Positions 18,115 through 25,695 of a stretch of DNA of 64,000 nt are shown one piece after another (positions within the stretch are counted from its first letter, which is position 1; each line of letters begins with the position of its first letter). The position numbers and the translations under genes are program-made. Source of the stretch: Succinivibrio dextrinosolvens DSM 3072. GTDB taxonomy: Bacteria; Pseudomonadota; Gammaproteobacteria; Enterobacterales; Succinivibrionaceae. Location of the stretch: contig NZ_FUXX01000002.1 of the NCBI RefSeq assembly GCF_900167015.1, forward strand, positions 1-64,000, in the 5' to 3' direction. The notes under the pieces are model-generated. The model worked only from the letters and a program-made list of their open reading frames with translations, did not search any database and was not told where the DNA came from.

Positions 18115-19119
18115 ATGGGTAGTTTTAAAAGCGTTTTAGGTGTTATAGGTGCAGGTTCCTATGGAACCGCACTTGCACAGTCTACAGCATCAAAGGGACT
18201 GCCTGTGATGCTGTGGTGCAGAAACCCTGAGACCGCAAAACTTCTTCAGACCTCAAGAGAAAATTCTAAATATCTTCCTGGCATCAGATTTGAAGAAACG
18301 CTGACCGTTACCTCATCATTAGAAGAGGTTATGTCAAACTGCAGAGATATACTTGTGGTTGTTCCATCTCATACATTTGCTGATGTGTTAACCAAGATAA
18401 AACAGTATATTACTCCAAATCACAGAATTGCCTGGGCTACAAAGGGAATGGATCTGAACACTGGTAAGCTTTTAAGCGAGGTTGCTACTGATGTTCTGGG
18501 ATCAGATGTTCCTATGGCTGCTCTTTCAGGTCCAACCTTTGCTGTTGAACTTGCAAAAGGTTTACCAACCGCAATTGCAGTTGCCGGTACCAACAGTGAT
18601 TTTATAAAAGATTTTATTGAGCTTATGCATACCAAGACATTCAGAATCTATGAGAATTCTGATCTTCTGGGAATGCAGCTTGGCGGTGCTATCAAGAACG
18701 TTATTGCTATTGGCGCTGGTCTTTCAGATGGACTTGGTTTTGGTGCCAATGCCAGAACAGCTCTGATATCAAGAGGTCTTGCCGAGATGACAAGACTTGG
18801 TCTTGCCTATGGGGCAACCGAGAAATCTTTTATGGGATTGTCTGGTTTGGGTGATCTTATTCTAACCTGTACTGATAACCAGTCCAGAAACAGAAGATTC
18901 GGCTTCTTCTTAGGTCAGGGGTTAAGCTGTCAGGCTGCACTAGATAAGATTGGTCAGGTTGTCGAAGGCTATACAATGAGTAAGGTTGTTCGCAATCTGT
19001 GTGATAAGACTGGTGTTCAGATGCCAATCTGTCATGAGGTATATGAAATCATATACAATGGCAAATCAGGACTGGATGCAGCCATGTCTTTACTTGGACG
19101 TTCTCTAAAATCAGAATAA
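18115..19119 (+). CDS. gpsA: NAD(P)H-dependent glycerol-3-phosphate dehydrogenase
   Basis: A 334-residue enzyme that reduces dihydroxyacetone phosphate to sn-glycerol 3-phosphate for phospholipid synthesis. It has the Rossmann motif GVIGAGSYGTALA (residues 9-21), the ALSGPTFAVELAKGLPTA block near residue 140 and the catalytic Lys in GGAIKNVIAIGAG near residue 193. It starts two bases after the secB stop, so it is translationally coupled. A terminator hairpin follows directly. Confidence 0.97.
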   Translation: MGSFKSVLGVIGAGSYGTALAQSTASKGLPVMLWCRNPETAKLLQTSRENSKYLPGIRFEETLTVTSSLEEVMSNCRDILVVVPSHTFADVLTKIKQYITPNHRIAWATKGMDLNTGKLLSEVATDVLGSDVPMAALSGPTFAVELAKGLPTAIAVAGTNSDFIKDFIELMHTKTFRIYENSDLLGMQLGGAIKNVIAIGAGLSDGLGFGANARTALISRGLAEMTRLGLAYGATEKSFMGLSGLGDLILTCTDNQSRNRRFGFFLGQGLSCQAALDKIGQVVEGYTMSKVVRNLCDKTGVQMPICHEVYEIIYNGKSGLDAAMSLLGRSLKSE

Positions 19120-19120
19120 T

Positions 19121-19142
19121 TAATGCCTCATCAGAGGCATTA
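19121..19142 (+). terminator. Terminator of the yibN-secB-gpsA unit
   Basis: A perfect 9-base stem (taatgcctc 19121-19129, gaggcatta 19134-19142) with a 4-base loop lies right after the gpsA stop and is followed by tttatg. Confidence 0.7.
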
Positions 19143-19254
19143 TTTATGTCTGCACACCTTATTTTCTTTTCTCTGAAACTATTAAATCCAGATTATTTTT
19201 CCTGGTAAGCAACTGTCTGAATTGTCTTAATAAATAGTGGAATAGTATTGAATA

Positions 19255-19306
19255 AAGCTATCGTCAGATAGCTTCATTAAGAGAATGAGTTAAGATGCCT
19301 TAACTC
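19255..19306 (-). terminator. Tandem hairpins ending the small-protein pair
   Basis: There are two perfect 8-base hairpins: gagttaag/cttaactc (19287-19294, 19299-19306), overlapping the stop of the 65-residue gene, and aagctatc/gatagctt (19255-19262, 19267-19274). On the minus strand the second is followed by TATTCAATACTATT, a weak U-rich tail. Confidence 0.45.
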
Positions 19307-19487
19307 GAATGTAGTTATAATGTTCACCGCCTAAATCACAGAAATGACGGTTGTAGTTAAACGCGATTTTCTGTGCAGTCTCCTCACAGAATTCCTTTGC
19401 ACCTGCAGGTGAGCTCATCCAGTCATCACCATTTCCAAGGTACATTATTTCACCCTTCAGAATTTTTACGACGTTATATTTTGTCAT
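19290..19487 (-). CDS. Small hypothetical protein, 65 residues
   Basis: I do not recognise this protein. It is hydrophilic, contains two Cys and three His, and begins MTKYNVVKILKGEIMYLG. It is supported as a real gene by a strong SD (AGGGAAG just before ATG 19487), by its position 8 bases after the stop of a small membrane-protein gene on the same strand, and by hairpins at its end. Segment SPAGAKEFCEETAQKIAFNY looks like one amphipathic helix. Function is unknown; it may act with the membrane peptide encoded before it. Confidence 0.6.
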   Translation of the reverse strand: MTKYNVVKILKGEIMYLGNGDDWMSSPAGAKEFCEETAQKIAFNYNRHFCDLGGEHYNYIRVKAS

Positions 19488-19495
19488 TAACTTCC

Positions 19496-19660
19496 CTAGT
19501 TTTTAACTGCCCATATATAGAAGGCAATTCCTATCACTGCAAAAATCATTTTAAAAATATTGTTGCGTGAGTTCTCGTTTGTTAGACCAAACAGGAACAG
19601 TGCGTTGGACGCAGATCCTAATACAAAATAAACCAAAGGTAAAGATATGATTGAGCTCAC
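19496..19660 (-). CDS. Small membrane protein, 54 residues
   Basis: This GTG-started frame (19660 to the TAG at 19496) encodes 54 residues. It has two hydrophobic segments, about residues 4-26 (IISLPLVYFVLGSASNALFL) and 36-51 (FKMIFAVIGIAFYIW). They are joined by a polar turn TNENSRNN, so it is a predicted helical hairpin in the inner membrane. A consensus AGGAGA lies 8 bases before GTG. It forms a two-gene unit with the 65-residue gene. No family is recognised; small hairpin proteins like this include stress peptides and regulators of transporters, so the role stays open. Confidence 0.65.
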   Translation of the reverse strand: MSSIISLPLVYFVLGSASNALFLFGLTNENSRNNIFKMIFAVIGIAFYIWAVKN

Positions 19661-19773
19661 AAAAAAATCTCCTATCTTTAATCTTAAATAACTCTCTTAT
19701 AAATGGCTTTTAAAAGTCGTTCAAAGAATACGTGATCGAGATTAGATTTAACTTAGCATTTAATATAAACAAA

Positions 19774-19794
19774 AAAGCGGCATCTAGCCGCTTT
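19774..19794 (-). terminator. Terminator of nfuA
   Basis: An 8-base stem (aaagcggc 19774-19781, gccgcttt 19787-19794) with a 5-base loop is followed on the minus strand by a U-run (TTTTTTGTTTAT when the stem's last Ts are included), about 50 bases after the nfuA stop. Confidence 0.85.
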
Positions 19795-19844
19795 GATAAA
19801 AAAGTTAAAAACTTCAAATCGTTATTTGAAGATAGAACCTGTAT

Positions 19845-20438
19845 TTAACCGAAAGTCTCGTCGGTAACCTCGTGTTCGGTTACGTCAACAACATCCTTAA
19901 TCTGACCTGGGAAAGCCTGATTCAGCTGGGTCTGAATGCCTTCCTTCAGGGTAATGCCTACCATTGAGCATCCTAGACAGCCACCGGTAAACTTTACCTT
20001 AACAATACCGTCTTCGGTAACATCAACAAGAGATACTGCGCCTCCGTGAGATGCCAGTGATGGACTTACGGTAACATCGATAAATCTCTTCAGTCTATCA
20101 AACAGAGTTGCATCAGGAGGTAGATCCTGCTTGTTTAGGTTAGGAGCATGGAAGGTCAGAAGATCTTCACCATCTTCCTCGTTTTTGGTTAAATCGATAA
20201 CAGAACCGTCCAGGTATTCTGAAACAGAACTGTCAATAACAATTTCAAAACCTTTCATCTGGAAGTGTTCATCATTAGAGGTGATGTACTCTTTTGGGCA
20301 GTACAGAATACCGCACTGAACACCAGGGGTTCCTACATTAGTTGCAGTAAGACGAATTGCAAGGCCTTCCATTTTCTGCTTGCTGATAATGTTCAGAAAG
20401 TATTCCTGTGCTTTCTCACTAACGCTGATTTTGCTCAT
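19845..20438 (-). CDS. nfuA: Fe-S biogenesis carrier protein NfuA
   Basis: A 197-residue protein with an N-terminal degenerate A-type domain (about residues 1-95) and a C-terminal Nfu domain. The latter holds the cluster-binding CxxC (Cys154 and Cys157, in FTGGCLGCSMV). NfuA delivers [4Fe-4S] clusters to client enzymes, important under stress. Length is close to E. coli NfuA (191). The gene is preceded by an unusually long, structured leader on the same strand (about 20440-20630), described separately. Confidence 0.95.
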   Translation of the reverse strand: MSKISVSEKAQEYFLNIISKQKMEGLAIRLTATNVGTPGVQCGILYCPKEYITSNDEHFQMKGFEIVIDSSVSEYLDGSVIDLTKNEEDGEDLLTFHAPNLNKQDLPPDATLFDRLKRFIDVTVSPSLASHGGAVSLVDVTEDGIVKVKFTGGCLGCSMVGITLKEGIQTQLNQAFPGQIKDVVDVTEHEVTDETFG

Positions 20439-20829
20439 AAAAACCTATAAATAAAAAAAATAAGCTAAAAAAATGGCCAAAAGTGATCAATTGGCGCAAT
20501 GCTGTATTTTGTATTAATACAAAGTCTTTTACCTTCTTTATTAACCTTTATAAAGAAGCGCAACCACCTTGTGGCGTGGTAGGTTCAGCCAATGCCTTAA
20601 GGGCATTTATGCCACATAGAATCAGCGAACCTGTGCATTATATCATTTAACATAGATAGAGGTTATGACAATGTTTTTCAGTATTGAAAAATAAAATTTT
20701 TTTCAAAAATGATAATTAATGATCGAATAATTAATAAAAAATATGCACAAGTTTTCTTTTTACTGCTAAAATCGTATTTGTAACCTATCAAAAACCTGAG
20801 TTATTCTCAGATAACACTTGGAGAAAAAA
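20439..20829. promoter_or_regulatory. Structured divergent region nfuA / pckA; candidate leader RNA of nfuA
   Basis: A TGnTATAAT extended -10 on the minus strand (TATAAT at 20637-20642) would start RNA near 20630. From that point the RNA can fold: gaacct (20627-20632) pairs with aggttc (20581-20586), enclosing hairpin aatgcc/ggcatt (20591-20596, 20602-20607). Then come ccac/gtgg (20564-20567, 20571-20574) and a 9-base stem at 20533-20541/20550-20558. The gtggc at 20571-20575 can instead pair with gccac at 20611-20615, so alternative folds exist. This would be a leader of about 190 bases for nfuA. No known riboswitch class was recognised. The pckA side is plain AT-rich sequence with a possible -10 TAAAAT near 20767. 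Confidence 0.45.
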
Positions 20830-22437
20830 ATGAGCTTATTCGACGAGCTTAATTTAGCTAAATACGGTATCAGTTCTGCTACCGAAATCGTACACAACCC
20901 TTCATACGAAACCCTATATGCTGAAGAAACCAAAGCTGGTTTAACTGGTTTTGATAAGGGTCAGGATACAGAGTTAAACGCTGTTAACGTTATGACTGGC
21001 GTTTACACTGGTCGTTCACCAAAAGACAAGTTCATCGTTAAGGATGCTTCATCAGAGGCTAACTTCTGGTGGACCACTGATGAGTTCAAGAACGACAACA
21101 AGCCACTATCAACTGAGTCATGGAATGCTTTAAAGGCTCTAGCTGGTAAAGAGCTATCAAACAAGAAACTATACGTTGTTGACGGTTTCTGCGGTGCTAA
21201 TGCTAACACCCGTATGGCAATCCGTTTCGTTGTTGAGGTTGCATGGCAGGCTCACTTCGTAACCAACATGTTCATCCGTCCAACCGCAGAAGAGTTAAAG
21301 AACTTCAAGCCAGACTTCGTTGTTCTAAACGCTTCAAAGGCTAAGGTTGAGAACTACAAGGAGCTAGGTCTAAATTCAGAGACTGCTGTTGTATTCAACC
21401 TAACAGAGCGTATGCAGTTAATTCTTAACACCTGGTACGGTGGTGAGATGAAGAAGGGTATGTTCTCAATGATGAACTACTACCTACCTCTAAAGGGTAT
21501 TGCTGCAATGCACTGCTCAGCAAACACTGACATGAACCACGAAAATACCGCTATTTTCTTCGGTCTATCAGGCACTGGTAAGACCACTCTATCAACCGAT
21601 CCAAAGCGTCTACTAATCGGTGACGACGAGCACGGTTGGGATGATGATGGCGTATTCAACTTCGAAGGTGGTTGCTATGCTAAGGTTATCAACTTATCTA
21701 AGGAAAACGAGCCAGACATCTGGAACGCAATCAAGCGTAACGCTCTATTAGAGAACGTAACTGTTGATGCTAACGGTAAGATTGACTTCGCTGACAAGTC
21801 AGTAACCGAGAACACTCGTGTTTCTTACCCAATCAACCACATCACCAACATCGTTAAGCCAATTTCAAAGGGCCCTGCTGCTAAGCGCGTAATCTTCTTA
21901 TCAGCTGACGCATTCGGTGTATTACCTCCAGTATCAATCCTAGACGAAGGCCAGACCCAGTACTACTTCCTATCAGGCTTCACTGCTAAGTTAGCAGGTA
22001 CCGAGCGTGGTATTACTGAGCCAACCCCAACCTTCTCATCATGCTTCGGTGCTGCATTCCTATCATTACCTCCAACCAAGTACGCAGAAGTTCTTGTTGA
22101 GCGTATGAAGAAGTCAGGCGCTAAGGCTTACTTAGTAAATACTGGCTGGAACGGTACCGGCAAGCGTATCTCAATTAAGGATACCCGTGGTATTATCGAT
22201 GCAATCCTAGACGGTTCAATCGATAAGGCTGAGACCAAGACCATCCCAATGTTCTCATTCAAGGTTCCAACAGCTTTACCAGGTGTTGATCCTAAGATCT
22301 TAGATCCACGTGATACCTATGCAAATGCTGCTGATTGGGATGTTAAGGCTAAGGACTTAGCTGAGCGTTTCATCAAGAACTTCGGCAAGTTTGCTAAGTT
22401 AAACCCAGAGTTAGTAAAGGCTGGTCCACAGCTATAA
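20830..22437 (+). CDS. pckA: Phosphoenolpyruvate carboxykinase (ATP)
   Basis: A 535-residue cytosolic enzyme interconverting oxaloacetate + ATP and PEP + CO2 + ADP. In succinate-forming rumen bacteria it runs in the carboxylating direction and conserves ATP. It has the ATP-PEPCK kinase motif [12 protein letters not shown] (near residue 240), the RxSYP block and the Arg-containing [16 protein letters not shown] signatures. The start is ATG 20830 with the SD GGAG; an in-frame TTG four codons earlier overlaps that SD and is unlikely. Leucine codons are nearly all CTA or TTA, marking very high expression. Confidence 0.98.
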   Translation: MSLFDELNLAKYGISSATEIVHNPSYETLYAEETKAGLTGFDKGQDTELNAVNVMTGVYTGRSPKDKFIVKDASSEANFWWTTDEFKNDNKPLSTESWNALKALAGKELSNKKLYVVDGFCGANANTRMAIRFVVEVAWQAHFVTNMFIRPTAEELKNFKPDFVVLNASKAKVENYKELGLNSETAVVFNLTERMQLILNTWYGGEMKKGMFSMMNYYLPLKGIAAMHCSANTDMNHENTAIFFGLSGTGKTTLSTDPKRLLIGDDEHGWDDDGVFNFEGGCYAKVINLSKENEPDIWNAIKRNALLENVTVDANGKIDFADKSVTENTRVSYPINHITNIVKPISKGPAAKRVIFLSADAFGVLPPVSILDEGQTQYYFLSGFTAKLAGTERGITEPTPTFSSCFGAAFLSLPPTKYAEVLVERMKKSGAKAYLVNTGWNGTGKRISIKDTRGIIDAILDGSIDKAETKTIPMFSFKVPTALPGVDPKILDPRDTYANAADWDVKAKDLAERFIKNFGKFAKLNPELVKAGPQL

Positions 22438-22465
22438 TTTAACTTTTGGTTTTAAACTGAAAGAC

Positions 22466-22495
22466 GACCCGGTAAATGCGCCGGGTCTTTTTTTT
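22466..22495 (+). terminator. Terminator of pckA
   Basis: A GC-rich 7-base stem (gacccgg 22466-22472, ccgggtc 22481-22487) with an 8-base loop is followed by eight Ts (22488-22495). The SD of greB (GAGG, 22496-22499) begins at the very next base. Confidence 0.92.
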
Positions 22496-22505
22496 GAGGT
22501 TCAAT

Positions 22506-23117
22506 ATGGGCAAGCCATTTATTACTAGAGAAGGTTTTGAACAGCTTCACAAGGAATTAGATTATCTTTGGGAAGTAAAGCGTCCTGAAATTACTCAGAA
22601 GGTTAGCTGGGCTGCAAGCTTAGGTGATCGTTCTGAAAATGCTGACTATCATTACAACAAGAGACTTTTAGGTCAGATTGACAGAAGAATCCGCTATCTG
22701 CGTCACTGTCTGAATGATCTGCAGGTTATTGAGTACAATAAGCAGCAGGAAGGCAGAGTTTTCTTTGGTGCCTATGTGGAAATTGAATCTGAAGAGGGCG
22801 ATACCCTTATGCAGATACATATTGTAGGCTCAGACGAAATCTTTGGTCGCTCCAACTGTATCTCTGTTGATGCTCCTATGGCTAAGGCTCTTCTTGGCAA
22901 AAGCGTAGATGATGAGGCAGTAGTTCAGACTCCTCTTGGTAAGAAGACCTGGTTTGTAAATAAGATTTCCTATACCAAGCCAGACTGGTTTGAAGATATG
23001 CCGATCGTTGAGAATTCTCTGGCATCAGATGACAATGAAGATGTTCAGATTGAAGAAATCTCTGAAGAAGATCAGAAGAAAATCGAGCAGGAATATCTTA
23101 AGACTCTGGTTCACTAA
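22506..23117 (+). CDS. greB: Transcription elongation factor GreB
   Basis: A 203-residue factor that enters the RNA polymerase secondary channel and triggers cleavage of backtracked RNA. The N-terminal coiled coil shows the Gre signature with acidic tip (LGDRSENADYHYNKR, residues 39-53) and the C-terminal FKBP-like domain follows. The protein is about 40 residues longer than E. coli GreB because of an acidic tail (SDDNEDVQIEEISEEDQ). The start is ATG 22506, whose SD abuts the pckA terminator; the upstream in-frame ATG at 22476 lies inside that hairpin. Confidence 0.93.
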   Translation: MGKPFITREGFEQLHKELDYLWEVKRPEITQKVSWAASLGDRSENADYHYNKRLLGQIDRRIRYLRHCLNDLQVIEYNKQQEGRVFFGAYVEIESEEGDTLMQIHIVGSDEIFGRSNCISVDAPMAKALLGKSVDDEAVVQTPLGKKTWFVNKISYTKPDWFEDMPIVENSLASDDNEDVQIEEISEEDQKKIEQEYLKTLVH

Positions 23118-23132
23118 GAATCTCAAAAAAAA

Positions 23133-23155
23133 GTGGTTCGACCAATTCGAACCAC
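23133..23155 (-). terminator. Terminator of the 180-residue hypothetical gene, possibly shared with greB
   Basis: A perfect 8-base stem (gtggttcg 23133-23140, cgaaccac 23148-23155) with a 7-base loop is followed on the minus strand by eight Ts. It lies between two convergent genes and could also slow greB transcripts. Confidence 0.85.
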
Positions 23156-23178
23156 AACTCTTATGAAATCTTCTAGTA

Positions 23179-23721
23179 TTAACCTTCTATATCCAGCTGC
23201 TGACCTTTTGAATTATCTGGAATGATACTGTTATAGGTATCAGCAATCACCTTGGATGAGAATCCTTCGCCCTTTTCTCTCTTTGTATCTGCTTCCTTGG
23301 AGTAGGACGCACCGGTACTTCCGAATGAACCGCCTAATGCAGCCTTAATACCTGATGCTTCAGATACATTCTGATTTAGAGTATTTCCTGATAAGGTTGA
23401 TGTTGATGATGCAGCTTTTTCTGTTGTCGCAGTATTACCGCTCTGTGCTTCCTTCTGAACTTTACCTTTACTCTGTTTTTTGCTGATACCTTTCTTTTCC
23501 TGACCGGTTTTGATTATGGTTTCAGCCTGAACATACAGATTTGCATTGGCAGGAGCAAGCTGGGCATTTCCCTGAGTATTAGCCTGGGTATTCAAACTTT
23601 TTGCGATGTGATTAATCTGAGGAATGGATTCACGGGCAATACTATCTCTGCGGGCTTCCTGAGCCGCATGTGGAATATTTGCTATTCCAAGATTTGAGAT
23701 GGTACTGGTTGCTACGTCCAT
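23179..23721 (-). CDS. Hypothetical low-complexity protein, 180 residues
   Basis: I do not recognise a family. The N-terminal 35 residues (MDVATSTISNLGIANIPHAA, then ARRDSIARESIPQI) look ordered. The rest is rich in Ala, Ser, Thr, Gln and Lys, with no hydrophobic core, and is probably disordered. It has no signal peptide, membrane segment or cysteine. It is likely a genuine gene: the SD GGAAG precedes ATG 23721 and a strong terminator follows. Its neighbours greB and bioH-like give no functional hint. Confidence 0.6.
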   Translation of the reverse strand: MDVATSTISNLGIANIPHAAQEARRDSIARESIPQINHIAKSLNTQANTQGNAQLAPANANLYVQAETIIKTGQEKKGISKKQSKGKVQKEAQSGNTATTEKAASSTSTLSGNTLNQNVSEASGIKAALGGSFGSTGASYSKEADTKREKGEGFSSKVIADTYNSIIPDNSKGQQLDIEG

Positions 23722-23817
23722 TTTTCTTCCAAAAATTAATTAAATTACCCGCTTACATATGTTATCGGATTTTTTTAACCAGAAATTTAGAAGAAAAAAA
23801 ATAAGATATTCAGTTAA

Positions 23818-24612
23818 TTAGTTTTTTTCTATGAAATTGCGAATTGTTCTGCCTAACAGATCCGGTTCTGTAAGAAACGGTGTATGGGCAGAATTCTCAA
23901 GGACACAGCATCTGTGATAAGGAGGAATATTAAGTTTTTTGGACAGTTCTGGTTTGACAAGTCTATCTTTTCCTCCAAAGATGTGAAGGCAAGGTATTTT
24001 CAGTGTCAGCATTGCTTCCCTGTAATCTGTATGAGCCATGTTCATAAGACCGCTCTTGAGCACTTCCGTGTCTATATCTCCCATCTGCTCATAGCAGTCC
24101 ATAAGGAACTGACTCTGTTCTTTGCTCAGAAGATGACTCTGAGTCTGAAGCTTAAAGAACAGTTTGATATTTCTGACATTCTTTCCTTCATCAAACAGAT
24201 TAAGACACTTGAGAACATATTTGTAGTCAAATCCCGGCCAGTATGGATCAGCGGGGAATCTTGGCGTTCCGCATACAGTTATTAGCTTCTTAATCTTTCC
24301 GGAGTCATCAGTGGCACATGCTCTGGCTGCTGCAAGAGTACTAAGTGACCATGAAATCATGATGGTATTATCCGGAACAGTATTTAAAAGAAGATTTGCT
24401 CCGTGTCTGAGATCTGTTGCGAATTTAGCCAGAGACTTTGATTTGCCATAGCCAGGCATATCTATAAGAATTAGATAGTAATCTTTGAATAATTCTTTGA
24501 AAGGTAAGAGAAAATTTGAATCAGTAGCCCATCCGGGAGTGACAGCAATAGGCTGTGCGTCTGGATTTCCATAGCAGGTGCAACCAAGTTTGAGATTATC
24601 TGTAGCTCTCAT
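23818..24612 (-). CDS. bioH: Alpha/beta hydrolase, probable pimeloyl-ACP methyl ester esterase (BioH-like)
   Basis: A 264-residue alpha/beta hydrolase with nucleophile Ser89 in SWSLS, Asp in FGGKDRLV and His in ENSAHTPF. The oxyanion segment (TPGWATDSNF), DMPGYGKS and the region TVCGTPRFPADPYWPG follow E. coli BioH closely (GWG, DLPGYG, SSPCFSARDGWPG, as I recall it). BioH releases methanol from pimeloyl-ACP methyl ester in biotin synthesis. ATG 24612 is chosen for its SD (GGGAG, 8 bases away) over TTG or GTG codons upstream. No other bio genes are nearby, so a related esterase remains possible. Confidence 0.72.
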   Translation of the reverse strand: MRATDNLKLGCTCYGNPDAQPIAVTPGWATDSNFLLPFKELFKDYYLILIDMPGYGKSKSLAKFATDLRHGANLLLNTVPDNTIMISWSLSTLAAARACATDDSGKIKKLITVCGTPRFPADPYWPGFDYKYVLKCLNLFDEGKNVRNIKLFFKLQTQSHLLSKEQSQFLMDCYEQMGDIDTEVLKSGLMNMAHTDYREAMLTLKIPCLHIFGGKDRLVKPELSKKLNIPPYHRCCVLENSAHTPFLTEPDLLGRTIRNFIEKN

Positions 24613-24637
24613 ATCTGCCACTCCCACATACAAAAAG

Positions 24638-24661
24638 GGCGTCAGACTGAATGTCGACGCC
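24638..24661 (-). terminator. Terminator of ribB
   Basis: The 6-base GC stem ggcgtc/gacgcc (24638-24643, 24656-24661), with a further agac/gtc pairing inside, is followed on the minus strand by CCTTTTTG. It is only 8 bases after the ribB stop and reaches to within 26 bases of the next gene's start. Confidence 0.75.
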
Positions 24662-24669
24662 TCTTTATA

Positions 24670-25320
24670 TTAAATGTTCTTTGCTTTACGGTAGGCAATC
24701 AGATCTTCAATTGATAGACAGGTCAGATCATGCTCTAAAGCAAACTGGGTTACTCTAGGAAGCTTAGCCATCAGTCCATCAGGAGCGCATAGCTCACAAA
24801 GGATACCCGCTGGAGCTAAGCCTGCAAGTCTTGCTAAATCTACTGAAGCTTCAGTGTGACCATCACGCTCAAGTACACCGCCCTTCTTTGCAACTAGAGG
24901 GAACATGTGACCTGGGCTTGCAAGATCCTCTGGCTTTCCTTCTGGATTGATAACTGCCTTGATTGCTTTTACACGGTCAGGAGCACTAACACCTGTAGTA
25001 ACACCATGAGCAGCATCAACTGAAATGGTGAAAGCTGTACCGTATACAGAGGTGTTGTTCTTTACCATCATTGGCAGATTCATTCTCTTTGCCTGCTCTT
25101 CCTCGATGCAGACACATACGATACCTGAACATTCACGAATCATGAATGCCATCTGAGCATCGGTTACGGTTTCTGCTGCGTAGATAAGATCGCCTTCGTT
25201 TTCTCTGTCCTCGTTATCTACAACCAAAACACCGCGGCCACGCTTTAGAGCGCTGATTGCTGCCTCAACACGATCAATTGGTGTTTCACCGAAGTTTTCC
25301 AAAAGGTTTTTAAAGCTCAT
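24670..25320 (-). CDS. ribB: 3,4-dihydroxy-2-butanone 4-phosphate synthase
   Basis: A 216-residue enzyme that converts ribulose 5-phosphate to the four-carbon precursor of riboflavin. It has the metal/acid motif [12 protein letters not shown] near residue 32, the SGIVCVCI block and the C-terminal [15 protein letters not shown]. Length equals E. coli RibB (217), without the fused RibA domain. The start is ATG 25320 with GAGG 9 bases upstream; an in-frame ATG at 25332 lacks an SD. I looked for an FMN riboswitch in the 5' leader, as found before E. coli ribB, and saw none. Confidence 0.95.
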   Translation of the reverse strand: MSFKNLLENFGETPIDRVEAAISALKRGRGVLVVDNEDRENEGDLIYAAETVTDAQMAFMIRECSGIVCVCIEEEQAKRMNLPMMVKNNTSVYGTAFTISVDAAHGVTTGVSAPDRVKAIKAVINPEGKPEDLASPGHMFPLVAKKGGVLERDGHTEASVDLARLAGLAPAGILCELCAPDGLMAKLPRVTQFALEHDLTCLSIEDLIAYRKAKNI

Positions 25321-25483
25321 TCTAAACCTCATTTTTTATGAGTGGTAACGACAGTAATCAGAAATATACTGTCCTGTTAAAACCGGATAACGTAAAAAAA
25401 ACAGTAACTAATGCACTAAGCATGAAACATATAGCTTTACTGTGATTATGATATTTTTATAATTATTTAAGTTTGAGTATTAT

Positions 25484-25527
25484 ACTTGATATTCAAGTTA
25501 ATTTTCGATTATTGAGAAGGATAATCG
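25484..25527. repeat. Two small palindromes between ribB and rbsK
   Basis: The 15-base palindrome acttga-tat-tcaagt (25484-25498) is followed by the hairpin cgattat/ataatcg (25506-25512, 25521-25527). They lie upstream of the CRP-like site. The first has the size of a repressor operator; the second could also be a short end signal for RNA entering from either side. Confidence 0.4.
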
Positions 25528-25556
25528 GATTTTTGAAAAAAATAGCAGACTTTTCT

Positions 25557-25618
25557 TGTGTTATCGCTCACAACAGATGACCGGATTCAATCAATTTGTT
25601 CAGAGATGAGAGTATGAT
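25557..25618 (+). promoter_or_regulatory. CRP-dependent promoter region of rbsK operon
   Basis: TGTGT-tatcgc-TCACA (25557-25572) matches the CRP consensus TGTGA-N6-TCACA at 9 of 10 bases. A -10-like TATGAT lies at 25613-25618 with no good -35. This places the CRP site about 60 bases before the likely start (near 25625), the class I activation geometry. A hairpin taacgg/ccgtta (25618-25623, 25640-25645) begins at the start region. Catabolite control of a sugar operon is what one would expect here. Confidence 0.6.
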
Positions 25619-25695
25619 AACGGATAGAATGAGCATCAGCCGTTAGAATAATAAGCAACGGATAAACCTCCAGAAAAATAATTAAGGTGACGGAA

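Noticed and set aside
25333-25480. FMN riboswitch before ribB
   Set aside because: None of the conserved RFN blocks is present in the leader.
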